Below are positions 25,694-36,247 of a stretch of DNA of 64,000 nucleotides, piece after piece (the first letter of the stretch is position 1; every line of letters starts with the position of its first letter). This stretch comes from Chloroflexota bacterium. GTDB lineage: Bacteria > Chloroflexota > Anaerolineae > Anaerolineales > Anaerolineaceae. The notes beneath the pieces are model-generated. The model made no database searches, had not been told where the DNA came from, and worked only from the letters and a program-made list of their open reading frames with translations. The stretch covers positions 1 to 64,000 of the forward strand of contig JAAYKH010000011.1 in assembly GCA_012522475.1 (NCBI GenBank), read 5' to 3'. The position numbers and the translations under genes were made by a program.

Positions 25694-26425
25694 TTACCAA
25701 CCCTTTGCCAAACGTTCAGCATGCAAAGCTGGTAAACCTGCCGACCTTATCCGCGTTTGAACCCGCTTAATATCATAGGCAACTCGCTGGAATGTCCAGC
25801 TCACATCGCTATCATCATAGATCATATAGGCAGGACGAGGGTCTCGATCACGCGGTTGCCCAACCGACCCGGGATTGATGATACATTTATTCGTCAGAGA
25901 AAATGGTTCACCTTCAACCATCGAGCGATATCGAATGGAAGCCAGGTCCACATCAATTAATGAAAAAATACCTGGCACATGGGTATGCCCAACCAGGCAA
26001 AATTTCGTCTCAAAGTAAAGCATGTTCTGACGGGCAGTCTCCCGATTCAGAAGGTATTCCCATACCGGGTTGCGCGGGCTGCCATGCACAAGCGTAAATT
26101 CATCAACTTCCACACGCTCGGGCAATGCTGATAACCACTGCTTTTTCTCATCCGTTAATTGTGTTCGCAACCATTCCAATGAAGCACGCGCTGCATCATT
26201 AAATGTCTCTACCGGGATTTCATCTAAAATTGCTGCATCATGGTTGCCCTTAATACAAACCAGCCCGGGTAAACAATCGATTATCTCAATACATTCATTA
26301 GGGTCAGGGCCGTAACCAACAATATCACCCAAACACCAAACCTGCGAAATTTCACCTGCATCTGCCAGCACCGCTTGTAACGCGGGTAAATTAGCGTGCA
26401 CATCAGCGATAATCAGGGTTCGCAT
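25694..26425 (-). CDS. Calcineurin-like metallophosphoesterase (YfcE/MJ0936-type)
   Basis: A 243-residue di-metal phosphoesterase. The motifs run in the family order: IIADVHAN (D-x-H, residues about 4-11), LGDIVGYGPDPN (G-D-x-x-x-x-G, about 33), KGNHDAA (G-N-H-D, about 60), HGSPRNP and GHTHVPG (G-H-x-H). All metal ligands are present. It starts 3 bp after the DUF3048 gene ends, so it is translationally coupled to it. The substrate is unknown; relatives hydrolyse small phosphodiesters or dinucleotides. Confidence 0.92.
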   Translation of the reverse strand: MRTLIIADVHANLPALQAVLADAGEISQVWCLGDIVGYGPDPNECIEIIDCLPGLVCIKGNHDAAILDEIPVETFNDAARASLEWLRTQLTDEKKQWLSALPERVEVDEFTLVHGSPRNPVWEYLLNRETARQNMLYFETKFCLVGHTHVPGIFSLIDVDLASIRYRSMVEGEPFSLTNKCIINPGSVGQPRDRDPRPAYMIYDDSDVSWTFQRVAYDIKRVQTRIRSAGLPALHAERLAKGW

Positions 26426-26428
26426 GCC

Positions 26429-27643
26429 TTAGGGCATAAAGAAGGTGAAAGCCCAGTTACCATCATCTGCGGTTACTGCTGAGTAAGATCCCATAACCAC
26501 CACCCAGGTATTGCCCGGCTTCAGCCTGAAAACTTCACCTGAGGTATCGAAAAATTGAATGGGCTGGTTCCGGTTGGGGGTTTTCCAGGTAATGTCGTAA
26601 GCCAAACCGTCACGGAAGACAACCGCCCGTTTTCCATCATAGTTGTCCCAAATAGCCATATCGTGCAGGGTGGGAGCAATTTCATCGTAGTTAGCAAAGA
26701 TCACTACCACATTTGCAAAAGCCAGCTGCTCATCGGTAATTCGGTCTACCAACGGTATCATGTCAATCGCCTGGCCGGTTTCATTATCAGTCCAACGCAG
26801 GTAATAACCACTTTCTTTATCGTAACGCCATTCTTCAGGGTTTACAGTAGAGAACATGGTCTTTATTTCCACCGCAGTCTCACCACCCCCTGGCACCTCC
26901 GGGTCAAAAGCCATCCCTTCTAAAAGGTAACGTTGTTGAACAACACCCCGCCTGGCAGCAATTTCTGTCAGCGCTGCAGAATCACCAAAAACACTGATGA
27001 CCTGCATGCGCCCATCATCGCACAGACCAGGACACAATTCTTTGCTGCTAATCATCCGGTTTTCAAGGATTTCAGCAATGTGATCTCGCACGGTGACATA
27101 AGCACCTTCCATTCCCAAGATGCCCTCGTAAAGGCTTGTCAGGTAAGGGTCAATCATTCGTCCTGATCGCACCGGCCCGATTGTATCCGCGTCCTGCCCA
27201 TAATAAAGAGCAATAAAACGGTTGCCCCCCGTACCGATATAATATTCGAATACCATATCTGCAAAGGAAAGCCCGGAGTGAGGCCTGCCAGAAATTGGGT
27301 AATTTGCAACCTTAACAAGGATCGGGCGGCGATCCAGAATAGAGGGATCATCTACAACCAGGCCCGTTAATGGGTTCACATTTTCCGGGAAATCCACCGG
27401 CCCTGAGGGTTGTACCACGGGCAGGGGTGTTGCTGTGAAAGTTGCCGTAGCAGTGGGCGCAGCCTCAGTTTGCGTGGCAGTTGGCAATTGTTCCTCTACA
27501 TCTTTTGGCATCGCAGCCAGGGTTTGAGCCGCATAGGTCGCCGCCAATTCAAGGTCAACTGAAGGTTTTCCACTGCAGGCAGCCATCAAGATCAGCATGC
27601 TTCCTAAGAGGATCATTTTTAAGTGTGATTTGGTTTTCAACAT
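26429..27643 (-). CDS. DUF3048 lipoprotein (YerB type)
   Basis: A 404-residue lipoprotein. The start at ATG 27643 (gaggt nearby) gives MLKTKSHLKMILLGSMLILMAAC with a lipobox. A Thr/Ala/Pro-rich linker (PTATATFTATPLPVVQPSGP) leads to the DUF3048 domain: NPLTGLVVDD...RRPILVKVANYP, GGNRFIALYYGQDADTIGPVRSGR and the later NVVVIFANYDE. The GPVRSGR region is the most conserved part of YerB-like proteins. It is coupled to the downstream phosphoesterase. Role in the cell envelope unknown. Confidence 0.9.
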   Translation of the reverse strand: MLKTKSHLKMILLGSMLILMAACSGKPSVDLELAATYAAQTLAAMPKDVEEQLPTATQTEAAPTATATFTATPLPVVQPSGPVDFPENVNPLTGLVVDDPSILDRRPILVKVANYPISGRPHSGLSFADMVFEYYIGTGGNRFIALYYGQDADTIGPVRSGRMIDPYLTSLYEGILGMEGAYVTVRDHIAEILENRMISSKELCPGLCDDGRMQVISVFGDSAALTEIAARRGVVQQRYLLEGMAFDPEVPGGGETAVEIKTMFSTVNPEEWRYDKESGYYLRWTDNETGQAIDMIPLVDRITDEQLAFANVVVIFANYDEIAPTLHDMAIWDNYDGKRAVVFRDGLAYDITWKTPNRNQPIQFFDTSGEVFRLKPGNTWVVVMGSYSAVTADDGNWAFTFFMP

Positions 27644-27751
27644 TCTTTTTACCTCAGGTTTACACTTTATCGTATTTTTAAAACAATAATCAATTATATT
27701 CTGTGAATACAAATACGCAAATACGTCTAACAGAAAGAAAATTGCTTTCGT

Positions 27752-29623
27752 CTACAGCCTGACACGGTCAATAATTTCAGCCACCATGTCATAACGGCTG
27801 AAAGGAGGCATGAAATATACACCCTGATAATCGGAACGCAATTCATCAATCAGTTCAACAGCAATATGGGCGCCCTCCTTAGCTGCATCCTCACCAGCCA
27901 TCGCCATACGTTTCTGAATCTGCTCAGGGATCAAAATGCCAGGCACTTCATTGTGCAAAAAACGTGCATGCCGCTCGGTAACCAGGGGTAAAATACCCAC
28001 CAGAATAGGGATATCTAGTGGGCCAACTTCTTGTTCATACCGATTTACAAAATTGCGTGCTCTTTGTACATCAAACACCGGTTGGGTCAGGAAAAAATCC
28101 ACACCAGCATCAATCTTTTTCTTGATAATTCGGATTTCTCGAACCGGGTCATTCGGCGCCAGATCCAGCGCCGCACCAACAAAAAAGGTTGTCGGTTGCC
28201 CAATCAGGTAGCCTGAATGATCCACGCCGGCATTAAACTGCTGCTTGATTAAGCCAATTAAGCCTGTGGGCACCAGGTCATAAGAATCACTGGCATCCGG
28301 ATAATCTCCAATCGCGGTTGGGTCGCCCATAATCACGAATACATTGCGCACGTTCATGGCATGGGCAGCCAGCAAATCGCCCTGCACACGCAGCAAATTG
28401 CGGCCTCGGGTTGGGAAATGTAATGTGGTCTCAATCCCAAATTCTGATTGGATCAAATGACACACAGCCCAGGCGCTCATGCGCATGCGCGCCATCGGGC
28501 TGTCCGCAACCTCGATAACATCGGCGCCTGCATCTGCCAGTAAGGAAGCCCCAGCCAAAAGTTTATGCGTGGAAAGTCCCCTGGGCGGATCCATCTCAAC
28601 TGCAATCACGAATTTTCCTGCTTCCAATTTTTGTGCCATTTGCGAACAACTTTCCGCGGGTTCCTGCTCAACCTCAACAACCGCTTCAAAGTCTGAGACA
28701 ACGCTCACGACCGCGTCCCTGGGTGTGTTTTCCACGGTCTCTGCAATCATCGCGATATGGGCTGGGGTTGTCCCACAGCAACCACCGATGACATCAGCGC
28801 CAGCACGCCACAAAGAAAGTGCATAGTCATGGAAGTATTCCGGCCCCGCAGGGTACATAATCCGACCACCCACCTTCTCAGGGAAACCCGCATTCGGCAT
28901 CACAGAAAAACGCCCGGAGGGTACTGCACTCTTCATCATGCGCAAAATACGTAATAACTGCACCGGACCGCCCGAACAATTCACTCCGATCACATCAACC
29001 CCGTACTCATTCAGTTTCTGAGCCACTTCCTGAGGTGTGTTTCCCAACAATGTTCGTCGATCGCGGGTGAAGGTCATCGAAGCAATCACCGCCATGCTGG
29101 GGTCCACATGCCGGGCTGCATTAACGGCCTCTCTAACCGCGTAAAGGTCTACCATCGTCTCAATAAGAATCAAATCTACGCCAGCATTAACCAGGACAGA
29201 AATTTGTTCCACGTAGACATCAAAGGCTTCCTCAGGCTGAATGCGTCCAAAAGGCGCCAGGGGCACCCTTAACGGCCCTACATCGCCTGCAATCAACACT
29301 TCTTTGAAGGACGCCATGACAACACGTTTTAATAAATTAACTGCGGCGGTGTTGATTTCTTCAACCCGGTCAACCAGCCCATGGCGGTCCAATTTGGTGC
29401 GATTTGCGCCGTAAGTGTTCGTTTTGATGATCTCTGCACCCGCTTGAATATAATCGCGATGAATCTCTGCCACAATAGCAGGGTGGGTCAGATTCAACGC
29501 GTCAAAACAAGCGTCAATTTTCACACCGCGATCATGCAAAAGGGTTCCCATCGCACCGTCAGTAACCAGTGGACGGTCTGCGTTTGCCAATCGGCTTGCA
29601 AATTTGTTTTTGGTTTCTGCCAT
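27752..29623 (-). CDS. Bifunctional homocysteine S-methyltransferase / methylenetetrahydrofolate reductase
   Basis: A 623-residue fusion of the YitJ type. Residues 1 to about 300 are a homocysteine-binding zinc methyltransferase domain: DGAMGTLLHD at the N-terminus, VNCSGGP and GGCCGTTPAH (about 279-288) give the three zinc Cys. Residues about 335-623 are a MetF-like TIM barrel: EMDPPRG, FVIMGDPTAIGDYPD and DFFLTQPVFD are typical. The pair could form methyl-THF and methylate homocysteine, or the first domain may handle another methyl donor. It starts 18 bp after the metH stop behind AGGAGAGG, so it is read from the S-box promoter. There is no separate metF in the window. Confidence 0.93.
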   Translation of the reverse strand: MAETKNKFASRLANADRPLVTDGAMGTLLHDRGVKIDACFDALNLTHPAIVAEIHRDYIQAGAEIIKTNTYGANRTKLDRHGLVDRVEEINTAAVNLLKRVVMASFKEVLIAGDVGPLRVPLAPFGRIQPEEAFDVYVEQISVLVNAGVDLILIETMVDLYAVREAVNAARHVDPSMAVIASMTFTRDRRTLLGNTPQEVAQKLNEYGVDVIGVNCSGGPVQLLRILRMMKSAVPSGRFSVMPNAGFPEKVGGRIMYPAGPEYFHDYALSLWRAGADVIGGCCGTTPAHIAMIAETVENTPRDAVVSVVSDFEAVVEVEQEPAESCSQMAQKLEAGKFVIAVEMDPPRGLSTHKLLAGASLLADAGADVIEVADSPMARMRMSAWAVCHLIQSEFGIETTLHFPTRGRNLLRVQGDLLAAHAMNVRNVFVIMGDPTAIGDYPDASDSYDLVPTGLIGLIKQQFNAGVDHSGYLIGQPTTFFVGAALDLAPNDPVREIRIIKKKIDAGVDFFLTQPVFDVQRARNFVNRYEQEVGPLDIPILVGILPLVTERHARFLHNEVPGILIPEQIQKRMAMAGEDAAKEGAHIAVELIDELRSDYQGVYFMPPFSRYDMVAEIIDRVRL

Positions 29624-29640
29624 TGCAACCTCTCCTGAGT

Positions 29641-32600
29641 TTATGCCCGCATCAATTGTTCTACCCGGCTGGTGCCCACATTAAAGTACTTTGCATCTGG
29701 GTGATGGACAATAATCGCCGCTGTAGACTGCTCAGGCACCAATTGGTAGGCCGAGGTCAGGTCCATCCCCAGGACCGATTCCACTGGCAAGAGGTCAAAC
29801 ACCTTGCGATGATCCTCAAGCTCGGGAATGGCAGGATAGCCCCAGGAGTAGCGCTTACCCCGCTCGGGCTCCAGACCAAGTTCTCGCCGAATATGTGTAT
29901 GCAGGTAATCTGCGGTCGCCTCCGCCATCTGTACAGCCAAGCCGTGCAGGAAATAAGCCTCAGCATATTCACCTTCAGCTTCCATCGCAGCGAAACGCCG
30001 GGTCGCCTCGTGCCCAACCGTGACCACCTGCAGTGCAACCACATCAATTTTCCCCGTTTCACGCGGAGTAAAATAATCTGCCAGGCACAACGCCTGATCG
30101 CCCACTTGTCGGGGAAAGACAAAGCGGGTCAGCTCTTGTCGTTCTCCTTGCGCTATGCTTTGCGGGTCAAAAATCAACAAAGCATCGCCTTCCGCCTGAC
30201 AGGGCCAATAGCCATAGACGCCCTGGGGTTTCAACCAACCCTCTTGCTGAGCAGATTTTCTCATCCGTATCAAACGTCGATCAAATTCAGCCTTACGCCG
30301 CTCCCAGGCTTCGCCATGAGCGTTTTTTGCGCCCCATGAAAGCCGGTAGAGCTCATTAATTGAAAGGTGTTCACCCACCATCGCCAGGGGCATATCCAGA
30401 ACCGCACGTGGTCCCCAATGCGGGGGTGAGGGTAAGTTCTCCAATACTGCCACACGCCGATCCCGATTCACTTGCGATGGCGCCTTTTTATTCCCCAATT
30501 CTCTACCATGCTCAAAATCCGCTGCTTTATGGGTTTTTTCCACCAATTCTGCCCGCTTATCAGCGTTCATCAAAGTATCCATCGTCGCCAGGCCATCAAA
30601 AGCATCCTTGCAATAGTAAACCCCAGGCGGATAATAACGGCCCTGTTCTGTTAACAAAATCCGCTTGCCAAATCGGGGGTTAATGGCTGCACCACCAATT
30701 AATACCGGTATTTCCAGCCCGCGCCGATCCAGCTCATTGACGATCAGAGGCATCTGTTTGCTGGTGCTGACCAGTAAGGCGCTCAACCCGATAGCATCTG
30801 CCTTTTCTTCCACCGCCCGGGAGATGATCGACTCAGCAGGCACCTGTTTTCCCAGGTCAATGACGTTATAACCGTTATTAACGAGGATAGTTTTGGCTAA
30901 GTTCTTGCCGATGTCGTGCACATCGCCGTAAACCGTTGCTAAGACCAGCTTGCCCTTGGCAACCCCTGCTTTCTTTTCCAGGAAGTTCTCTAAATAGGTC
31001 ACCGCAATCTTCATGACCTCGGCACTTTGCAGCACAAAGGGCAAAATCAGTTCGCCGGCGCCAAATTTATCGCCCACATCTTTCATCGCCGGCAAGAGTA
31101 CGTCATTTAAGACGGTCACAGCCGTCACAGCTTTTGGCGTTTTGGGGTCTCGCTCCAGGATTTCATCAATATCTGTCTCAACTTGCGACTTGTAACGGTG
31201 CAGGATGCGCCAGTGTAACCGCTCTTCCGGTGTCAATGTCTCCAGGTCAACTCCCCCCTGATTTTCGTCAACGCCCGTATCCTCAACCGTCTCAAAATAC
31301 GCAATCAACCGTGTCAGGGCTTCTTCATGTCGATTGAAGATCAAATCCTCAGCCAGCTGCCGTTCCCGGGTTGGAATTTCAGCATAGGGTTTAATGGGCG
31401 CTGGGTTAACGATCGCCATATCCAAGCCTGCTTCAACAGCATGATAGAGCATCACACTGTTCAAAACCGCGCGGGCGGGTCGTGAAAGGCCAAACGAAAC
31501 ATTGCTCACACCCAATACAGTCAGCACGCCTGGCAGAGCTTCCTTGACACGCTGAATACCTTCCAGCGTTTCGACCGCTGAATCTCTCAACTCTGGGTCG
31601 CCCGTCGCCAGCGTAAAGGTCAACGCGTCGTACACCAGGTCCTCAGGGCGTAAACCATATTCGCCAACAGCTAGATCGTAAATCCGTTTTGCAATCTCCA
31701 GTTTTCGCTGCGCAGTTTTGGCCATGCCCTCTTCATCAATGGTTAGTACAATCACAGCGCTGTTAAACCGTTTGGCCAAGGAAAAGATTCTGCCCGCTTT
31801 TTCCACCCCCGCTTCAAGGTTCGTTGAGTTAATCAAGCTGCGCCCCGGGTTGGTTTTTAGCGCCGCTTCGATCACCTCTTGCTCTGTTGAATCGATCACC
31901 AGCGGTACCGGTACTGCATTGGAGAGTTTTTTAACCAACGTTTGCATCAATTCGGCTTCGTCAGCCCTCTCGGTCAACGCAACGCACAGATCCAGTCCAT
32001 GAGCGCCACGATCCACCTGCTCGCGCGCGATCTCGATGACCGCGTCAAATTCGCCGTCCATCAGCAACCGCTTGAATTTACGCGATCCCTGGGTATTCAA
32101 TTGTTCACCAATCAGGAAGGGCGCCGGCACCTGTATCATGCTTACCGCTTGAACCGGTGAGGCCAGTTCAGCACTTGGCGCAGGTACAACGGGCTTAGGT
32201 TGGTTGCGATCTAACCTGGCATCGATTAATGCAATATGATCCTCCCGTGTGCCACAACAACCGCCAATCACCCGCACGCCATATTGGTTAACAAATTCCA
32301 ATAACAAATCAGCAAAGGGTTCTGGCTCCATGGGGTAAACGGCGACCCCATCCACGTTCAGAGGCAAACCAGCATTAGGAATGCAGGAAACAGGAAGCTT
32401 AGAGTTTTCCGCCAGGTAACGAATCGGCTCGCGCATATAGTCCGGACCGGTGGAGCAGTTCAGCCCGATCACATCGATTCCCATCCCCTCCAATATCGCC
32501 AAAGCCGCGGCAATATCCGTACCCATCAGCATTCGACCGGTGGTATCCAGCGTGATTTGCGCCTGAATGGGCAGCGCCTGCCCAGTTTTTGAAAAAGCCG

Positions 32601-33171
32601 CCTGAAGGCCGAGGATGACAGCTTTGGCTTCCAAAATGTCCTGTGAGGTTTCAATCAAAAGCAGGTCAACGCCGCCTTCAATCAAACCCACAGCTTGTTC
32701 ACAAAACACGTCGACCAGGTCATCAAAGCTGATATCCGCCATGGTCGGGTCCTCACTCGAGATCAACTTACCGCTGGGACCAATCGAACCCGCTACAAAG
32801 CGCGGTTTTTCCAACGTGGCGTATTCGTCGGCCAATTTGCGCGCCAACCCCGCAGCAGCGCGATTGATCTCCAATACGCGCTCGCCCAATCCAAACTCAC
32901 CCAGCGTCAGACGATTCGAGCGAAAGGTATCTGTTTCGATCACATCAGCGCCGGCTTCTAAAAAGGCTCGGTGAACTTTTTCAACGACCTGGGGACAGGT
33001 GATAACCAGGTAATCATTACAACCTGCGGTGCGCTCACCGCCGAAATCTTCGACGGTCAGGTTTTGCCGATCAAGGTTGGTACCCATGGCGCCATCAAAC
33101 AAGAGCACACGTTGGTCCAGAGCATCCAAATAACCGTCATTTTTTTTAATAGATTTTTGTTCCAGTGTCAT
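29641..33171 (-). CDS. metH: Cobalamin-dependent methionine synthase
   Basis: A 1176-residue four-module enzyme that moves a methyl group from methyl-THF through cobalamin to homocysteine. The modules in order are: homocysteine domain (about 20-320, DGAMGTNLD, LNCSTGPD, GGCCGTRED zinc Cys), pterin-binding domain (about 350-620, IGEQLNTQGSRKF), cap plus B12-binding domain (about 650-870, with D-V-H-D-I-G near residue 752 whose His ligates cobalt), and C-terminal AdoMet activation domain (about 920-1176, YFTPRETGKID and SWGYPAIPELEDHRKVF). Complete, normal length. RBS GGGAGGA before ATG 33171. It follows a SAM-I riboswitch. Confidence 0.97.
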   Translation of the reverse strand: MTLEQKSIKKNDGYLDALDQRVLLFDGAMGTNLDRQNLTVEDFGGERTAGCNDYLVITCPQVVEKVHRAFLEAGADVIETDTFRSNRLTLGEFGLGERVLEINRAAAGLARKLADEYATLEKPRFVAGSIGPSGKLISSEDPTMADISFDDLVDVFCEQAVGLIEGGVDLLLIETSQDILEAKAVILGLQAAFSKTGQALPIQAQITLDTTGRMLMGTDIAAALAILEGMGIDVIGLNCSTGPDYMREPIRYLAENSKLPVSCIPNAGLPLNVDGVAVYPMEPEPFADLLLEFVNQYGVRVIGGCCGTREDHIALIDARLDRNQPKPVVPAPSAELASPVQAVSMIQVPAPFLIGEQLNTQGSRKFKRLLMDGEFDAVIEIAREQVDRGAHGLDLCVALTERADEAELMQTLVKKLSNAVPVPLVIDSTEQEVIEAALKTNPGRSLINSTNLEAGVEKAGRIFSLAKRFNSAVIVLTIDEEGMAKTAQRKLEIAKRIYDLAVGEYGLRPEDLVYDALTFTLATGDPELRDSAVETLEGIQRVKEALPGVLTVLGVSNVSFGLSRPARAVLNSVMLYHAVEAGLDMAIVNPAPIKPYAEIPTRERQLAEDLIFNRHEEALTRLIAYFETVEDTGVDENQGGVDLETLTPEERLHWRILHRYKSQVETDIDEILERDPKTPKAVTAVTVLNDVLLPAMKDVGDKFGAGELILPFVLQSAEVMKIAVTYLENFLEKKAGVAKGKLVLATVYGDVHDIGKNLAKTILVNNGYNVIDLGKQVPAESIISRAVEEKADAIGLSALLVSTSKQMPLIVNELDRRGLEIPVLIGGAAINPRFGKRILLTEQGRYYPPGVYYCKDAFDGLATMDTLMNADKRAELVEKTHKAADFEHGRELGNKKAPSQVNRDRRVAVLENLPSPPHWGPRAVLDMPLAMVGEHLSINELYRLSWGAKNAHGEAWERRKAEFDRRLIRMRKSAQQEGWLKPQGVYGYWPCQAEGDALLIFDPQSIAQGERQELTRFVFPRQVGDQALCLADYFTPRETGKIDVVALQVVTVGHEATRRFAAMEAEGEYAEAYFLHGLAVQMAEATADYLHTHIRRELGLEPERGKRYSWGYPAIPELEDHRKVFDLLPVESVLGMDLTSAYQLVPEQSTAAIIVHHPDAKYFNVGTSRVEQLMRA

Positions 33172-33210
33172 ACCTGGTCCTCCCGATGCCGAAGCTGTTA
33201 AAATTTACCC

Positions 33211-33246
33211 AAAAAAACAACAGCCTCTCATTGAAGGTGAGAGGCG
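33211..33246 (-). terminator. Regulated terminator of the S-box leader
   Basis: On the minus strand, CCTCTCA / TGAGAGG with a 7-base loop is followed by CTGTTGTTTTTTT, 40 bp before metH. Its 5' arm (TCACC) can pair with GGTGA next to the riboswitch P1, giving the alternative antiterminator. Confidence 0.8.
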
Positions 33247-33269
33247 ATGATCAGTGTGCTTCATTTCAC

Positions 33270-33378
33270 CTCATCTTTCAGAACATCTCAAGTTGATGTC
33301 TGCCGGAATTGGCACCTGCGATAGTTTTCGCGGTTGCCGAGGTATCATCAGGCCGGTCCCTTCACCTCTCTGGATGAG
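33270..33378 (-). promoter_or_regulatory. SAM-I (S-box) riboswitch
   Basis: Minus-strand leader of metH. P1 pairs CTCATC (33378-33373) with GATGAG (33275-33270). Core blocks match the S-box consensus: CCAGAGAGGTGAAGGGA, then CTGATGATACCTCGGCAACC, then GGTGCCAATTCCGGCAG. A terminator follows. With SAM bound, P1 holds and the terminator forms, shutting off metH and the downstream methyltransferase/reductase gene. Confidence 0.95.
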
Positions 33379-33411
33379 TCGCTAATGTGACAAATCTTAT
33401 CACAATTGATT

Positions 33412-34266
33412 TTATGAGTCAATCAGGTTAAGCTTCCCATCCGCCGTTTCCCGTTTTATCACATCGATCACGCCCCTGGCTGTCACAAATCCGGGGTCAA
33501 CCGGCATAATGAAATTGCGCTTATAAAACTCCCCTACCAATGAAATTTCTTTTTGAATTGCGGTTAAATCCATCGTATGCCCAATCAGGATGATGTCGCT
33601 CAGTCCGGCGGCATCCGCAGCGTTGATAGCAATCACAGCAATCACCTGCGCCACCAGGCGCACAAGCCCGGCAGCCAGGTCTTCGCGGTCAAAATCCTTC
33701 CCCTGAATCAATTTTCCCAGGTTGACCGCGTTGGCATTTTCTGGCAATTTACCGATTTCGCCACCAACGGCTTCGCTGATCATAATATCAACTTTATTGG
33801 CATCGCCTGAAAGCGCCAATCGGTTAATCGCATCGACATCGCTCGTTCCAAGGATTAAATTTGAAAGCCCGATCAGGGTGCCACCCCCCACAGCAGACCC
33901 GGTCACATGCTGGGCTGAATCGCCGTGCGCCGCGACCATGGCAGTTCCTGTACCAGCGCTCACCACCAGTCCTGCTTCTAGTCCGGCTGCAGCCAGGCCT
34001 CCCAACCCCAGTGCGCACATCTCGTCCACCTTATAAAGGGGGTATCCGTCGAGAACACCGGGCAAAGCACGATAATGACCGCCCGTTACGCCGATCACCG
34101 ACTTTTGATACAGAGCATCGCCAACCACATCTAACGCCTTCCGAATCTGGTCCACAGCCAGCGGGTAAATCTTTTCCAGTTTACGCAAATGAAACCCAGA
34201 GTCGTCTTGCCAAACCAGGTCAATGTTTGTCGTCCCCATATCCACTGCGATATAATTTGCTTTCAT
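33412..34266 (-). CDS. coaW: Type II pantothenate kinase
   Basis: A 284-residue enzyme for the first step of CoA synthesis, of the acetate/sugar-kinase fold. Visible are the phosphate-1 loop VDMGTTNIDLVW (about residues 8-19), the VSAGTGTAMV loop (about 102), GGGTLIGLSNLI (about 127) and LIGHTMD (about 230). Type II enzymes (Staphylococcus CoaW, eukaryotic PanK) share this order; type I (CoaA) and type III (CoaX) look different. Downstream of metH's promoter but separately transcribed; divergent from the membrane-protein gene at 34408. Confidence 0.9.
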   Translation of the reverse strand: MKANYIAVDMGTTNIDLVWQDDSGFHLRKLEKIYPLAVDQIRKALDVVGDALYQKSVIGVTGGHYRALPGVLDGYPLYKVDEMCALGLGGLAAAGLEAGLVVSAGTGTAMVAAHGDSAQHVTGSAVGGGTLIGLSNLILGTSDVDAINRLALSGDANKVDIMISEAVGGEIGKLPENANAVNLGKLIQGKDFDREDLAAGLVRLVAQVIAVIAINAADAAGLSDIILIGHTMDLTAIQKEISLVGEFYKRNFIMPVDPGFVTARGVIDVIKRETADGKLNLIDS

Positions 34267-34407
34267 GAACCGCTCCAGAAAAATCGTTAATCTGGCTAGA
34301 TTTTACCGCGTTCTATTTCTCTTGGGCAGTTTTTACAGGGATCACTAAAATTTAATCGATCATTCCTTGGTGTTATGCGTTACAATAATTAACAGCAGGA
34401 GACGACC

Positions 34408-34815
34408 ATGAAATTCGATGAGAAATCAGCTTTTATAAATAGCTTTTTACCGCTCTCAGTGGTGCTAACCTTGGTCGGATGGGTGAGTTTAATCCTCGTC
34501 GTCCGACATACTTTGCCCACACTGGGCCCGCGCTGGCTGTTTTTTTTCCTGATCGTAGCTGCCTTGACTGGCCCGGCCATCCCACTAACTTATTACCTTA
34601 ACCTGCGTTTTCCCAGCAACCCCCCGGCAGAAGGATTGGTCATCATCCGCCAAGCCCTATGGTTTGGGGTTTTCGGCAGCACGTTAACCTGGATGCAGCT
34701 CGGAAGGGTGTTAACACCTGCTCTGGCAGTAGTCATGGCCGGGGTTTTCATCCTGATTGAATATCTCTTGCGTTTATTTGAACGCAGTCGTTGGCGGCCC
34801 AAAGACGATGCTTAA
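34408..34815 (+). CDS. Small four-helix membrane protein, unknown
   Basis: A 135-residue protein with four predicted membrane segments (LPLSVVLTLVGWVSLILVV, WLFFFLIVAALTGPAIPL, ALWFGVFGSTLTW, ALAVVMAGVFILIEYLL) and a basic C-terminus (FERSRWRPKDDA). The RBS CAGGAG is well placed. It ends 12 bp before selA and is likely cotranscribed. I recognise no family; it is too plain to infer a function. Confidence 0.75.
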   Translation: MKFDEKSAFINSFLPLSVVLTLVGWVSLILVVRHTLPTLGPRWLFFFLIVAALTGPAIPLTYYLNLRFPSNPPAEGLVIIRQALWFGVFGSTLTWMQLGRVLTPALAVVMAGVFILIEYLLRLFERSRWRPKDDA

Positions 34816-34827
34816 CCTTGCAAAAAT

Positions 34828-36201
<1,374 letters not shown>

Positions 36202-36247
36202 CGGCTGTTGCGCTTGAAAAGATCACTATAGAAAAGACAGGCATATT

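Noticed and set aside
29641-33171. Long antisense frames inside metH and the methyltransferase/reductase gene
   Set aside because: They mirror conserved coding sequence and have no independent signals.
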